From: Anisodus tanguticus
Taxonomy: Eukaryota; Streptophyta; Magnoliopsida; Solanales; Solanaceae
DNA: 64,000 bases
Assembly: GCA_034509755.1 (NCBI GenBank)
Contig: CM067555.1
Coordinates: 44,722,255 to 44,786,254, forward strand
Direction of reading: 5' to 3'
The notes beneath the pieces are model-generated. The model made no database searches and was not told the origin of the DNA. It worked only from the letters and a program-made list of their open reading frames with translations. Shown one piece after another: positions 34,340 to 47,100 of the stretch. Each line of letters begins with the position of its first letter. Position 1 is the first letter of the stretch. A program made the translations under genes and the position numbers.

Positions 34340-35895
34340 CCCCGAAGTCATAGCGGACTGTCTTCGTACGCTGAGACTGTCCCTAAAATCTTCAAAAAGG
34401 ACCGAGGGAAGACCCTTTGTAAAGATGTCTGCAATTTGATTCATGGAAGGGACATGGCAGACACGTACTTGTCCACGAGCTACCTTTTCGTGAACAAAGT
34501 GAATGTCCATCTCGATATGTTTATTGCGCTGGTGTTGTACTGGATTACCAGAAAGGTAGATGGCACTAACATTATCACAATAAACCAAGGTAGCTTTTTG
34601 AATAGGACAATGAAGCTCTAAAAGAAGATTATGTAACCAACAGGATTCAGAGACCACATTGGCTACCCCTCAATACTCGACCTCTGCACTAGAGCGTGAT
34701 AAAGTCGACTGCACTCTTTGCAGACCAGGAGACCAAGTTACTACCAAGAAACATACAATAGTCAGACGTAGACCGTCTGGTGTCGGGAAAACCGCCCCAA
34801 TCAGCATCTGTATACGAGACGAGTGTAGACGTCGACTAAGGATATAGATGTAAGCCATAGTCAAGTGTCCCCTGGATGTATCGAATAATACGTTTGAGCA
34901 CATTCATGTGCTCAACCCTGGGATCATGCATAAACAAACATACCTATTGTATGGTATACGTAATATCTGGTCTCGTGAATGTAAGATATTGAAGGGCCCC
35001 GACAAGGCTGCGATAGCGGGTCGGATCCTCATAAGGTGAGCCAGCCGCAACACCCAACTTGGGTTTAGTATCAACCGGAGTGGAAGTGGACTTACAGGAT
35101 GATATCCCAGCCCTCTTAATGATCTCAACTGCATACTTCCTCTTGGATAAGAACAACCCACATGCATGACGAGTGACAGCAATCCCCAAAAAGTAACTCA
35201 AGGGCCCCAAGTCTTTCATAGCAAACTCAGACCTGAGCATTGTCATGATAGACTGGCGTAATGCATCAGAAGAGGCAGTCAAGATAATATCATCCACATA
35301 TAATAGTATATAAGCCAAGGAAGAACCACAACGATATATGAACAATGAATTATCAGCCTTGTTGCGAAAGAACCCAAGAGTCGAAACATAGTCTGCAAAC
35401 CTCTTATACCAAGCCCGTGGAGACTGCTTAAGCCCATACAATGACTTATTCAACAAACAGAAATGATGAGGATATTTGTGATCCCTAAACCCCAAGGGCT
35501 GATGCATATAGACTGTCTCCTTGAGATCACCATGTAAGAAAGCATTCTTCACATCTAACTGATGAATATGTCATATTTTTGAAAGAGCCAAGTTGAGCAC
35601 AGTGCGAATGGTAGCCGGCTTGACCACCGGACTAATTGTATCACCACAATCCACACCAACCTGATGAGTCTTACTATCACCTACAAGGCGAGCCTTATGC
35701 CTCGTAAACGAACCGTCAGAATTGTCCTTATAAGCAAAAGTCCACATAGACCGAATAATTTTAACACCAGATGGACGGGGCACCAACTCCCACGTCTTAT
35801 TATCAATAAGAGTATTATATTTGTTGGTCATAGCAATTTAATATTCAGTTGATCGCTTCGGTGGATGCATGAGCACTTCAGATAGTGATTTCTGT
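34340..35895 (-). pseudogene. copia reverse transcriptase and ribonuclease H (broken)
   Basis: On the minus strand the frame begins with SLSEVL and MTNKYNTLIDNKTWELVPRP, the usual lead into copia reverse transcriptase. The catalytic ILLYVDDIIL is at about 35290, with AMKDLG downstream (about 35215). Ribonuclease H follows (ADWGG-like at about 34800, VYCDNVSAIYLSGNPVQH at about 34565) and the IADIFTKGL end at about 34410. Stops lie at 35569-35571 and around 34930. Frame changes lie near 34660 and 34905. Confidence 0.93.
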
Positions 35896-35904
35896 AAAGA
35901 AACA

Positions 35905-37326
35905 CCAAATCCAAAGTCGTTCCCGCGATAGACTACAAGTGCTATCTGCAGTGTGGGTGAAGGTTAAGTTTCCAAAACCTTTAATGATCCTCACCGATTG
36001 AGGTTAGGTTTGGAGAAATTTTTAATGGTTCCTAACACTTGTAAAGTGGGGTATAGCAGTATACCTTGTAGGAGACCACCTATTTAAGTGTGAGGACAGG
36101 CCACCCAAATAAACGCACTTAAGAATCCAAGAAGTGTCCACGACCACAACGAACAAAATATTACGAAGAACTGAGTAGAGGAAGTTGTTGTGTTGGTACC
36201 ATTGACTTGGCTTACACTAAACACTAACGGTTCAAGACATCACGTTCACCGCGCAGTAAGTAAGTCTGATGGTATTCAACTATGGAAGGTTCAAAGCGTA
36301 TGCTACCTATTCAGATACAACATTGGTCCGCTAAAAGTTTGCTGGAAAAGGCACCAAGTGTGTGCGCCAAAATCACTTTCAAGAGGGGATTGTTGGAAAT
36401 TTACTAAATGTGGAATTAAGTATATCCCATTAATTTATGACTCGAACAATTGGGGCCCGCACGTCGGAAACGTCATTTCCACACACGTGCACACGTAGTG
36501 CCAAGTATCGCAAATTTCATTAGTGAAAGAGATATTGGTACGTATGTAATACGTTTGAGACATAGAATTATGGACGGTTATTGGCCAAATGACAAAGTAT
36601 TCCACGTTGGTAAACGAAGGAAGAAGTGTACAAAGTGTAAAATGAAACGAGTCAGAAATTTCCACGGAGCCGTGAAGGGTCGCGACGCCTCCCAGTCAGC
36701 GCCGCGACACAAATTGGTTGGTCAGTCACTGGAGCTGCGACGCTAATTCACAGCGCCGCGGCGCTTCGGAGGCAGAAAGCTGCGACGGGAAGTTGGAAAA
36801 ATCTTACATTTGGGCTAGTTTTGGAGCATTGATTCTCCATTACTTGGCACATGAATTCAACCATTATTTGGCTGAATGTAACCCCTCAATCAAGTGCAAT
36901 TACATGGCTATTGAAGGCCATTGGTTGGCTAGTTGAGGGGTCTTCTACTTACACTATAAATTGAGGCATTTGGCTCAATTGAACTACACACAACACTTAG
37001 AAAATACTCTAGAATTTTCAGAGTTCACCTTCTTCCTCTCTAGCAAAGTTACTATACTCAAAGTTCTTCAAGAATAACACTTGAGTTTCATTTGCTCATT
37101 TGTTAAGTTGGTGTTGTATCTTGGGAGACTATTGCTCAACACCGTAAAATGAGATATACGAGGCAATCTTGTCTTAAAGACAGAGTGACATCGCTCGACT
37201 CAACAAATCATACAAGCAGTTTATTAATGTTTTGATTTCCAGTTTTATTGTAATAATTTGTTTATCCTTTATATCATTGTAATAGTTACTTACTTTCCGT
37301 TTCCTACCATAATTGTATCCCAAACA
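35905..37326 (+). mobile_element. 3' remnant of a second copia element, forward orientation
   Basis: This carries about 480 bp of 3' untranslated interior, a purine tract (AAGAGGGGA at 36381-36389) and a 936-bp LTR (36391-37326). The interior codes for nothing I recognise. Its upstream part is gone at the junction with the reverse copia element. Confidence 0.65.
36391..37326 (+). repeat. LTR of forward copia remnant
   Basis: Begins TGTTGGAAATTTAC and ends CCAAACA, which are inverted partners, and a polypurine tract precedes it. It contains a TATA-like CTATAAATTGAGG near 36953. There is no second copy, so the right end is judged from the terminal motif. Confidence 0.6.
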
Positions 37327-37826
37327 TACTTTTGACCCACTTCTCAAAGACTTCTTTCCAGTTGGTAAGTGGCAAGCCAGAATATAGAGGTTTATTCAAA
37401 TATGGTGGCTTCTCTGATTAAGGAGAAAATTAAGTTGTGTAATTTACTAAAATTACAAATAGTATTGATGTTGTTGGTGGTGTTAAGGCAACGCCGACAT
37501 AAATGGAAGGTGGCGTACAGATGGAGATATGGTAGTGTTGAGAATTTTTTGCGTTTCATAAGGGAATATATTGTTTATACATAGTTATATAATGTTTATA
37601 CATTGTGATATAAAACATATATCTTTTATATATTATAAATAATGTATTTATAAGGTATAATAGTGTATATGTAAATTTACAAAAAAACAATTGAGAAATT
37701 TATATATAACTATACATTACATATATATTATCTATACACCAATGATACAATGAGCTATATGACTGTAACTACATGTGTGAGTTGTATATATGAATTATTT
37801 CCCCTTCCCAAAATCATAGTAAAGCA
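37327..37826. other. AT-rich spacer
   Basis: No supported gene. The open frame at 37369-37584 has no motif. From 37560 the sequence is nearly all A and T with many TATA runs. Confidence 0.5.
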
Positions 37827-38349
37827 AAAAATAGCAAAAGGCCAAAATTATCCTTCAACTACCGGAAATAGGGTGATTTTACCCTCTATTATATTTGCTT
37901 TAAGAAACGTCCCCACAGTCTAAAAAAACTGAACCGCTTCTACTCTTATTTCTTAATGGCTGACTTAAACTCTAATCCTTGTCTAATTAGATTAATTAAC
38001 ACAGTTGGAAGGGTAATTCTGACCTCTCTCTAAAATTTTGACCTCTCTTCTGAAATTCATGATCTTAAATTTGTTTTTCTTCTTTTCCTCTTTTCCTCTT
38101 TTCTCCTTTCCCCGGTTAAATGTGGGTCAATGGATCCCTTTATGTATGGTTTGAGTCTAATTATATATGGACCAATAAATTAGTGTCACATATTTAACTA
38201 AAAAATATTTATATTTTACATCAACATTTATTAAAAGAATGGACAATTTTAAAATAAACTTTACCTTAAGGACAATTATGATATAATAAGTGAAAGGAGG
38301 ACAGTTTAAGTCTTTTTAATAAGTTAAGTGCATTTTTTACTATTTTCCG
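37827..38349. mobile_element. MULE-like MITE, same family as the intron-2 element
   Basis: The left end (AAATAGCAAAAGGCCAAAAT) and the inverse of the right end (GGAAAATAGTAAAAAATGC) resemble one another. The interior phrase near 38150-38200 matches, in inverse, the part of the 44747-49395 element near 49130-49190. No matching target duplication could be confirmed, so the ends are approximate. Confidence 0.5.
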
Positions 38350-38390
38350 TTCTAGATATATGAAATTGCCATCTGAAGAAAAAAAAAAGA

Positions 38391-39882
38391 AGGCTTAATA
38401 GACAATCCTCAAACTTGGCAGTAAATTTCATTTAGACACTCAAAATAAGACTTGTTCCAATTAAGCACCTGAATACATAATAAGGTGATCCTATTAAACA
38501 TTTATGGTTCAAATTTTGCTTTTGTGCATATTCTCAAGCGTCTTTTAGTTAGCTAAAGTAACAACAACATACCCGGTCAATCCCACAAAGTAGGGTTTGA
38601 AGAGAGTAAGATGTACGCAGACCTTACCCCTACCTTAATGGGTAGAGAAGTTGTTTCCGATAGATCATCGACTCAAAAGAAAAGAATTTGAAGCAAGATA
38701 GCAAGTAAAATATGACATCACAATAACAAGATACAAGACAAACGAGACAAAAACAGTAATACACATTGAAGAAAAAAATAACGTGATTACTAACTAGACA
38801 CTATTAATAGGGAGAATCCTCGGCTACCTACTAACCTTCTAGCCTAATACTCCATATCAAAAAATATTTTGACCAATTAAACATGGGACTTAAAGCTATT
38901 CATACAAGTTCCTAAAAGCTGTTGTTTATAGCCGTCATAACCGCTAGCTTCATGTCCTTCTTCGCTGCCTTATACCTCTCCATATTCCTCTACTTATCCT
39001 CATTGTCTAAGCTTTCTACTAACGCCTCATATGCAACCTTCTTGGCTTCTAATTTTTCTTTGACCTCTCCATTGAGTTACCACTCGAGACTCCTAACACC
39101 TCTCTGGTCGCTTCCATGATGCAGTTAGCAGTCCTAGTCTACATATTATCTGCATCCTCACTGCTCCCCCAAGCCTCTAGATCCACCAACTTCTCCCCGA
39201 TCTCCTGAGCTTTGTCCTTAGTTAAGCCTCCCAATCTAATCCTTGGTTGGTCATGAGCAACCCTCTACTTCTTCCTCCTCTTAATATCTAAATCCATAAC
39301 CACCGGCTTATGATGAGTTGTAAGATTCTCACTTGGGATAACCTTGCAGTCCTTGCAGTTACCTCTATCACACTTCATGAGGAGCAGTTAGTCTATCTGA
39401 GTAGGTCATCAAATGCTCATCCCTTGTCTGAAAGATCGAGTTAGCTATGACCAACTCAAAATCCTTCGTGAAGTCTAAAAGCGAAACTCCTCTGCCATTT
39501 CTATCCTCAAAATCGAAACCACCATACACATCATCATAACCTCCTAAGTGGCCCCTACGTGACCTTTAAAATTGTCTCCTACAAAAAATTTCTCGGTAAG
39601 TGAGATGCCTCTCACAACGTCAATTGGAATAAACTGAGTTATTACGGCTTATTGAAGCAAATGCATATAATTAAAGGAGGAGACATATTTTAAGTGTTTA
39701 ACTTATTTACGTAATGGATGTTTGTGAGCACACACAAAAGTTTTTTCTTAAAATTTGAACCGAAACTGTCTATTAAAAATACTTTATTATGTGTTCAGGT
39801 GATCATTGGGGACAAGACTTAGCTCGAGTATATAAATAGAATTTGCTCCCAAGTTTTAAGGGAGCTTGTCTATGTATTAAGG
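38391..39882. mobile_element. DNA-type element with about 170-bp inverted ends, hosting a LINE fragment
   Basis: The left arm (from 38391, GGCTTAATAGACAATCCTC) and the inverse of the right arm (ending 39882) align over about 170 bp, with shared blocks such as CACCTGAATACATAATAA versus CACCTGAACACATAATAA. A LINE fragment occupies the centre. Element family is not recognised; no transposase is present. Confidence 0.6.
38560..39640 (-). mobile_element. RTE-type LINE, internally deleted, reverse orientation
   Basis: On the minus strand the 5' part encodes an AP-endonuclease fragment with GGYDDVYGGFDFEDRNGRG at about 39540-39490. It is followed by LLDFTKDFELVIANS and a short linker after the endonuclease. 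The reverse transcriptase is missing. The 3' tail ends in the LINE tail with GTTGTTGTT at 38560-38567. Several stops are present. Confidence 0.8.
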
Positions 39883-40254
39883 AAATATAAAAAAGAAAAG
39901 AAGATAAGTCCTATTATACCATGATTTTTCTAGTGTATTATTTATATTGTACCACCTGAAAATAGTACTTTTACTTTTTCTCTTCCTTGCTTTTTCACTT
40001 TCATAATAAGTGATGTTTTTAGCTTATGTATATCCTTTAAGAAATTACTCACTTCTAGAAAATTATGAATATTTTTATTAATTTACCCCTAATTAATAGC
40101 TAAAAAAAAGAAAAGTTATTTAATAATTTTTCATTATGTAAATAAGGATAATTTAAAAAGAATAATATCAATTTCTTCTTGAAATCCCAAAGTACTACTT
40201 ATTTTGAAATAAAATGAAAAGCTTAAATACCACTTATGATGGAAAAAGGAGTAG
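39883..40254. other. AT-rich spacer
   Basis: No gene or named repeat recognised in this AT-rich stretch. Confidence 0.5.
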
Positions 40255-40263
40255 CCAAGATAG

Positions 40264-40983
40264 ACAAAAGGGAAATGGTCAAATATACTCATCTACTTTT
40301 TTTTATTATTTAACTTTGCCCTCCATCAGCGATAGTGTTCAAATATACCTCTGCCGTCAACAAACTGCACACATTTTCCCTTCAATTGGACGGATTCCCC
40401 AAATCAATTAAATTACCCAATTTCACTTAAATTACCTAATTTTAACCCGACCTGATCCACCTAATTAATTTTAACCAATCATCCTAATGTTTCTTCGGTA
40501 CTCATGCCATCATATATAATGATGTCAAATTTCTCCTTTTTGTTGTTCTGTTGAACCACATTACTGAAAAATCCTACAAGCTGCTCTAGTGCTAGGGACG
40601 AAAATATGGAATCCATTCCAGGAAGTACTCCAAGCTCTTCTCCTACCACCTACTAAATTTTGAAGAAAGTTACTCAAAGACCGACTCCTCCATTTTCTGG
40701 CAAAAGAAAGCCAGACAATTGCATCATTTTCTTTTTCCTGATAAGCATTAAAAAATAAAAATGATGCACCATTAAGTTACATACCTATCGATTTGTATGA
40801 GTTAAAATTAATTAGATGGATCAGGTCGGATTAAAATCGGATAATTTGACTGATTTGAAGGAATCCGTTCAATTGAGCAGCAAACGTGTGAAATTTGTTG
40901 ACAGCAGAGTATATTTAAACACTATCGCTAAAGAAGACAAAATTAGCTAATAAAATAATAAAGGGATATATTTGACCCTTTTG
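40264..40983. mobile_element. MULE-like MITE with about 190-bp inverted ends
   Basis: The left arm (40264-40460) and the inverse of the right arm (40800-40983) align, with CAAAAGGG ends and shared blocks such as CGACCTGATCCA. Flanks read CCAAGATAG (40255-40263) and CCAAGACAA (40984-40992), a 9-bp duplication with two differences, as for Mutator-like elements. It ends 149 bp before the STIC2-like start codon. Confidence 0.75.
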
Positions 40984-41132
40984 CCAAGACAAAATTATTC
41001 ATTTCTATATCTGACCTACAACAAAACCAGCACGAGCAAAATTATCTTGTCACAGCTGATAGGGAATAGTCCTCAAAAGCTTAATCTTTTTGCGCAGCCT
41101 ACATCTTTTAGCTCTGTTTTGTTCAGCATATA

Positions 41133-44100
41133 ATGACGATTTCTCCAAGTGCTACCTTAGCAGCATCTCAATTCCCCAATTGTCACAGACCATGTGACCA
41201 TAACTGCCCCTCCTCTTCTTCACTCTATTTCTGTAAGTATCAATTTTTTTCCATAGGGTAATTTCAAGATTGGTTGAATTAGTAAATAAAAAGTTTTATA
41301 TGGGTTATCTTGCTTTATTGCTTGTTGAAAGTTTGATGGGTTAATGCTTTGCAATATAGTGAGGTTTTTGATGGATCTTTTAGAAAAATTACCAAGACTG
41401 TAGTGTTGGATTTACCCAAAATTTACATTCAACATATATACCTGAAAAGTCTCAATTTTTAGCTACATCACCATTTCTTGATATTGTTTTTGATAACTAA
41501 GAAATCAAAACTAGGTGGATAATGGGCCCCACCCCTACCTTTCTTCACTTAAATAACAGGTTTTTTTCTAGGTTGTAATCAATGATGGATCCAGTATTTT
41601 CACGGAGGGGGTTCGGAAAATATCAATGTAGTGCCTGGAATATGAACTTGGAAACTCAAGGTGAATTTTGAACCCTAAACTACCGAACCAACCTCTTTTC
41701 TTGTGTTTAGGGTATTCAAAATCTATAAATGTACATAAAAAATAAAAAAAATATCTTATATATACGGTATAATTTTTTGCCGAGAATAAACATCCGCCCC
41801 TGGTTGTAATAGAGGAGTTAGGATTTTGAGTTTGTGGGTTATTGGGTTCTTGGTAATTTATTTATACATATTAAGTGGAGAGGTGATTAGACAGGATATG
41901 ACACAGTTACAGCTCACCGAGGACATGACCATAGTATAGGGAATCATGGAGGTCACGAATCATCGTAGAAGTGTAGTAGGTAGTTCAACGTTGTCGCACG
42001 TCGTTGTACTCTTGCAGTCTCTTGTCTTTTGATTTATTTTAGTATTGGTTGTTACATATGATTTGGTGGTAGTTACGTTATTGTTATTTTCTCTTTTTTT
42101 TTCCAGATTGTTTTGCCATGCTCTAGTTAGTATTTTGGCATTGGCTTCGTTACTTCTATTACTTCCTTTTGCGGATTGCTTTTTGGTTTCCTACTTGCCT
42201 ATTTCTTTCACTTCGGTATCTTATTTTCTTGATGCTATTACTGCTTATTATTACTGTTGCTTTTTTCATTTCTAAGCTATTACTGCTTATTATTACTGTT
42301 GCTTTTTTCATTTCTACTTGAGCCGGGGGTCTATCGGAAACAACCTCCCTACCCGTCAAAAGGTTAAGGTCTGCGTACATTTTACCCTCACCAGACCCCA
42401 CCTGGTGGGATTATACTGGGTATGTTGTTGTTGTTGTAAGTGAATTTTTAAATACAAATACAGAGTTTGACCTAAAGTTACTGGGTTCTGTCGAACTCGT
42501 AGGCAAAGCTGTAGCTCCGCCCCTGGGTTGAAACTTTGACATGCTCCTAATCCAAACGTTATGTGTTGCGCACTTACCACTAGACAAAAGCCCTGGGGCT
42601 ACTTCACTATTTGATTCTACCATGTTCATTGGGAGTGTTTTTAATTTTATGTAATGTTACTTGTTCTGATGGAAAGAGAAGATTTTATTTGTAACATGTG
42701 CTTTTGCTGGTTGCTTAATTGGTGATTTTGTTGAGCTTCTTTTAGGAAATGTATTTGCTTTTGATGGTGTATAAGGATCTTTAAGACAATACAATGCTAT
42801 TCCCAAAGGCGGATTCATGATTTAAATTTTATGGGTTCAATCTTTAAGTTTTTTAGCGTTGAACCTATCATAATTTTGAAGTTCTGGGTTCATATCTACT
42901 ATTTGTTGTAATTATAGTAAATCTTTACACATAAATTATGCTTCGCGTCGAAAGTACTGGGTTCAGATGAATCCAGTAGGTAAGGTTGGATCCCCCATGG
43001 CTATTCCAAAGGTTTGTTTTGTATGATTTTTTTGTGTGTTGATCTCTAAAAGGAAGTAGTCTACTTTGTGCTTTAGGGGGGGGTCTGGTCCAGGCTTTTG
43101 TAGGATTCCACGGTTGGAGGTTCCAAAGAAAGGAAAACGAAAAAGTTCACTTGGTGGGTTTTCGTGATAACTTGAAGGAGATTATGAAGGGCACATAAAA
43201 AATTATCTTTTGTGTTACAGTAACTATTTGTGCCCCTCCTCACTGAAGTTTCAGTAGATGAGTAAACGAATCAAGCAAGACAAACCTGTTTATATTAGTG
43301 TGAGATATATTTCTTAATATCTCATATGGACAAAAAGAAGTTAATGACGCTTTGTGGACTCAATGTATTAGGATCAGAATTTGGATGATAAAATCATTCT
43401 GATAGATATAGTGGCAACTCTGATCCTCAGGTTCTGAAAAGTATATCAACAAGTAAAATGCTTGGTCTTAACGATTAACATATGCGTGGTCTTTACTTTT
43501 GCCACAGTTTAACCAGCTACCTGGGAGAGTGTTTCATTGGATTAGGCAGAATATATTAGTCTTTTTCTGTAGTCTTTTAAGCTTTCTGTTCATTACCTTT
43601 CTTCTTAGCTAATCCATTTAGTTCCCGATGTGTCCTATAATGTTTAGTGCTATTTTGCAGTTTCTGACTAGTTCGAGGAATGATTCTAATGTGCTGTAAC
43701 TTCGTCGTGTTTTAGGTAAATCAAACTCAAGTACCCTACTTATTGGTCCTTCAAGTATATCATCACGAGATGGCCAGAAAGCTAGGAGATCCTTCCATGT
43801 TCATGGCTTATTTGGTGGAAAAAAGGATTGTAACAACGATGATAATAAGGTGCAAAATATTCTCTTCTTTGGTTGGTTATAATTTGGTAAACCCCTTTTG
43901 CTTACATATCAAATAATTTGCTTAATCCCTATAAATGAAAATATAAAATGTAATTGATATTATGTGCCTTTCGTGTATCTTTAGTTGCAAAAGTCACATT
44001 AAAATTTTCCCTCTTTTAAGTACATTTGAGCATTACTGTTTAACAAGGTCTTTAAATCCAATACATAATAGTACCATCCAGAGCAAATTAGATTACCATT

Positions 44101-47100
44101 ATATTTAGTGTAAACACTTTCAACTCTTTGAAGAAATATGAATTTGCTGACCTATTAAAAAAACTATAAATTTGCTGAATAAAAGTAAATGGTGTTTGAA
44201 TGGAAATAAAAAATGCGCTGGGTTATTATAATAGCTAAGAATGTGGATCTCATATATTTATTTAGCTAATTGATTTTCCTTATCATGTGGGATTACACTG
44301 AGTATGTTGTTGTAATTGATTTTCCTTAGTTAAATTGTGACATGTTGTTTTACTTATTCATTATCTTTTCTCTGCTGCATTATTTTGATGTGGAGCTGCA
44401 TCATATGCATATATGATAAACAAATTGCGAATAGAAAAATGAAATGAGATATGGAACTGCCAAATTTAACAATAAGGAGTCAAATTTGGCAGTTCCATAT
44501 GGAACTCCCATTTGAGGTATCTTTTACACCATCAGTTTTGAATACGACAAGCAATGAAGTTTTCGCCACTAACGGTGATTAAGGATGGGAACTCGTGCCC
44601 TAAGAATATTACCCATCTTTTAATTCCTGACGTCCAATAATAGCATAAGCATAAAGTAACGTAAATGCCTCGCTTCCGTTGCCAACCCAAGAATGGAAAA
44701 GGATGTATCAGATGCATCAAGTGCAGAGAAGAATCCTAATTATAAACGGAAAAGGGTAAAAATGCCCCAAATATTGAAAATGGTTTTAATTTTCCCCCTT
44801 CCATCTATTGGACCATAATTGCCCTTAACGTTAAATTTCGGGTTAAAAATGCCCCTCCTTCCACCTATTGGACCACAACTTCCATTAACATTAATTTTCG
44901 GATTAAAAGTGCTCCTTTTAAAAATATTATGAGATAGCACATATGAGGCTTTAACTAAACTAGTCTCTATGTTCATGCGATGCACGAATATCTTCAGTGG
45001 GGGAGCAAGGTTACCATCGAAATAAGCACAAATTTTTTAAAATCACATCAATATTAGTATATAAAGTATTATATTTAAAATTTCAAGTTTAGTAAAAAGT
45101 ATCCCCACAAATAATTAGTTAGTTATGTTAGTAGTAGTAGATGTTGTTAGTAGTTATTAACGTTCTATTAATTCAATAGAAATAAAGATTAGTAATTAGT
45201 TAGGGTGTCCAATGAGACGGGCCGGGGAGGGTCCCGGCGGGACGGGGGAGGGTCGGGACTCGGGTTCCGGCGGGACGGTAGGAGGTCCCGTCCCACATCC
45301 CGCCGGAACAGGGTCGGGGTCGGGGTCGGGTCGGGACTCGGGATTTATTATTTTTTTTGCCACTTAATTTTAAAAAATTAATATATAGTTATATACAAAC
45401 ACTCCAATAATTGAACAAGATAGTGTAATAAAAATATTCTAATGCTGTTTTTGTGCCTCTTATATTATTTAATAGAAATATGACATAGTAATATAATTTC
45501 AAAATTACAACTTTGTGGTGTTGTTCAAAAGTTGCAAATGACATAGTAAAATACTAAAATTGCAATTAAAAAAATTACATATTCAACCATACTCTTTCGA
45601 ATTTTCTCACAATGTCTTGAGGATCTTCTGTTGGAATTGGAATTTGTTTGTCAAATTCTTCAACGTCGCTTCCTGCTCCCTCGGATAAGATTTCGTTGTA
45701 GTCTTCTTCTTTTTTGGTCTCCAGTTGGCCGCACCTCCTACGCTTTGCACGAATCCAGTCTCTGAATAGAACTGCAATCTCCAATGTGTCTCCCGCCAAT
45801 AAATGTCTGTGCTCTCCAATTTGAAATTTTCCCGCAGAAAAGGTGCTTTCAGACGATGTTGATGACACTTGAATGTTTAACACATCCCGGGCCATCTTTG
45901 TTAGTGTCGGAAATGTCTTCTCATTCTCCCTCTAGTATTTCAGCAAGTCTTCTTGTCCTTCAGCATTGACAATTGATTCGTACGGTACAATACCCTGCAA
46001 AACATAAACATCAAATTTGCTAACTTGTGAAGAAGTTGAACCACTACACATTTTATTTCTAAGACCTTGAATACTAGCAGCAGAAACCGCATGTTTTTTA
46101 TAAGGTTGCAGCGAAGTAGTAGAAGATGGTACAGAAGTCGGTTGATTATTTGCACTTTGTTATTGGTAATACGTATATGTATTTTTGCATTTGGTGTGTA
46201 TGCTAGACGTAACTGCTTCTTTAGTTGGTGTGTCAGTTGGTTCTTCAGTTAGGTCTGTTGAAAGTACTTCTACACAATCATAAATCGTTTCTACAAGTGT
46301 TTTACAACCGTCTACTTTAATAGTTGAATTTAATACAACACCAACAATATAAATAGTGGGGATAGAAAAAAAGTATTTTTTTAATTTTTTAAACATTTTT
46401 TCAATAGCTGCCTTATAAGTTGGTTTTTGCATATATTCATTAAGTAACAAAAATATTAGAGCTATATAAAATAACATATTTTAAATAGTAGAATAATAAA
46501 TACCGGAAAATTCTTTAGTAGCTTGATAAAATTTCTCTAAAAATCTATGAAGTTCTAAAATTTTATCCCAGTCACTATCTACAAGCATATTCCTTGGATT
46601 TTTATTATGGACGTTAAATAATAAAGTAATAGGTTGTCTATAATTGTAAGCAACAAGTAGTTGCTCATATAGAGAATTCCACCTAGTCGAAACTTCTTCT
46701 GGATTTTTTCTATATGATAATCCACAATCATGACATATTTTTTTATACTTTGTGTCTTTGTATTTTTTTACCTTTAAAAATAAGTTTATAGCAAATTGCA
46801 TTTTATCAAGAATGCTTTCAAAAAGTTTTAGGCCATCCTTTACAACTAAGTTATAAATATGACACGCACATCTTATATGAAAATGATCAGGAAAAGATGG
46901 AGTTAATCTAAGTTTTAAAAGTCTTATAACATAATCATTAGAAGAAGCATTATCTAATGTAATAGTCATAATTTTGTCATTTATTCCATAGTATTCACAA
47001 ATTTTATTAATATTATCTGCAATAAAACACCAGTGTGCCTATCATCTATATATCTATATGCTACAATATATTTTTGCATAGACCAATTTTGATCTATCCG

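Larger units (their letters stand above)
34042..35895 (-). mobile_element. Ty1/copia retrotransposon, 3' half only, reverse orientation
   Basis: Read on the minus strand: reverse transcriptase, ribonuclease H, a purine tract (CTTCGGGGGTG), and a 295-bp 3' LTR. Everything upstream of the reverse transcriptase (gag, protease, integrase, 5' LTR) is missing. The break lies near 35895-35908, where it meets a copia remnant of opposite orientation. It has stops and frameshifts. Confidence 0.93.

Noticed and set aside
34211..34847. plus-strand open frames of 136 and 62 residues
   Set aside because: They are antisense shadows of the copia ribonuclease H region on the minus strand.
44447..44503. microRNA gene
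   Set aside because: The stem is perfect but only 19 bp with a 14-base loop, shorter than plant microRNA precursors; kept only as a hairpin.
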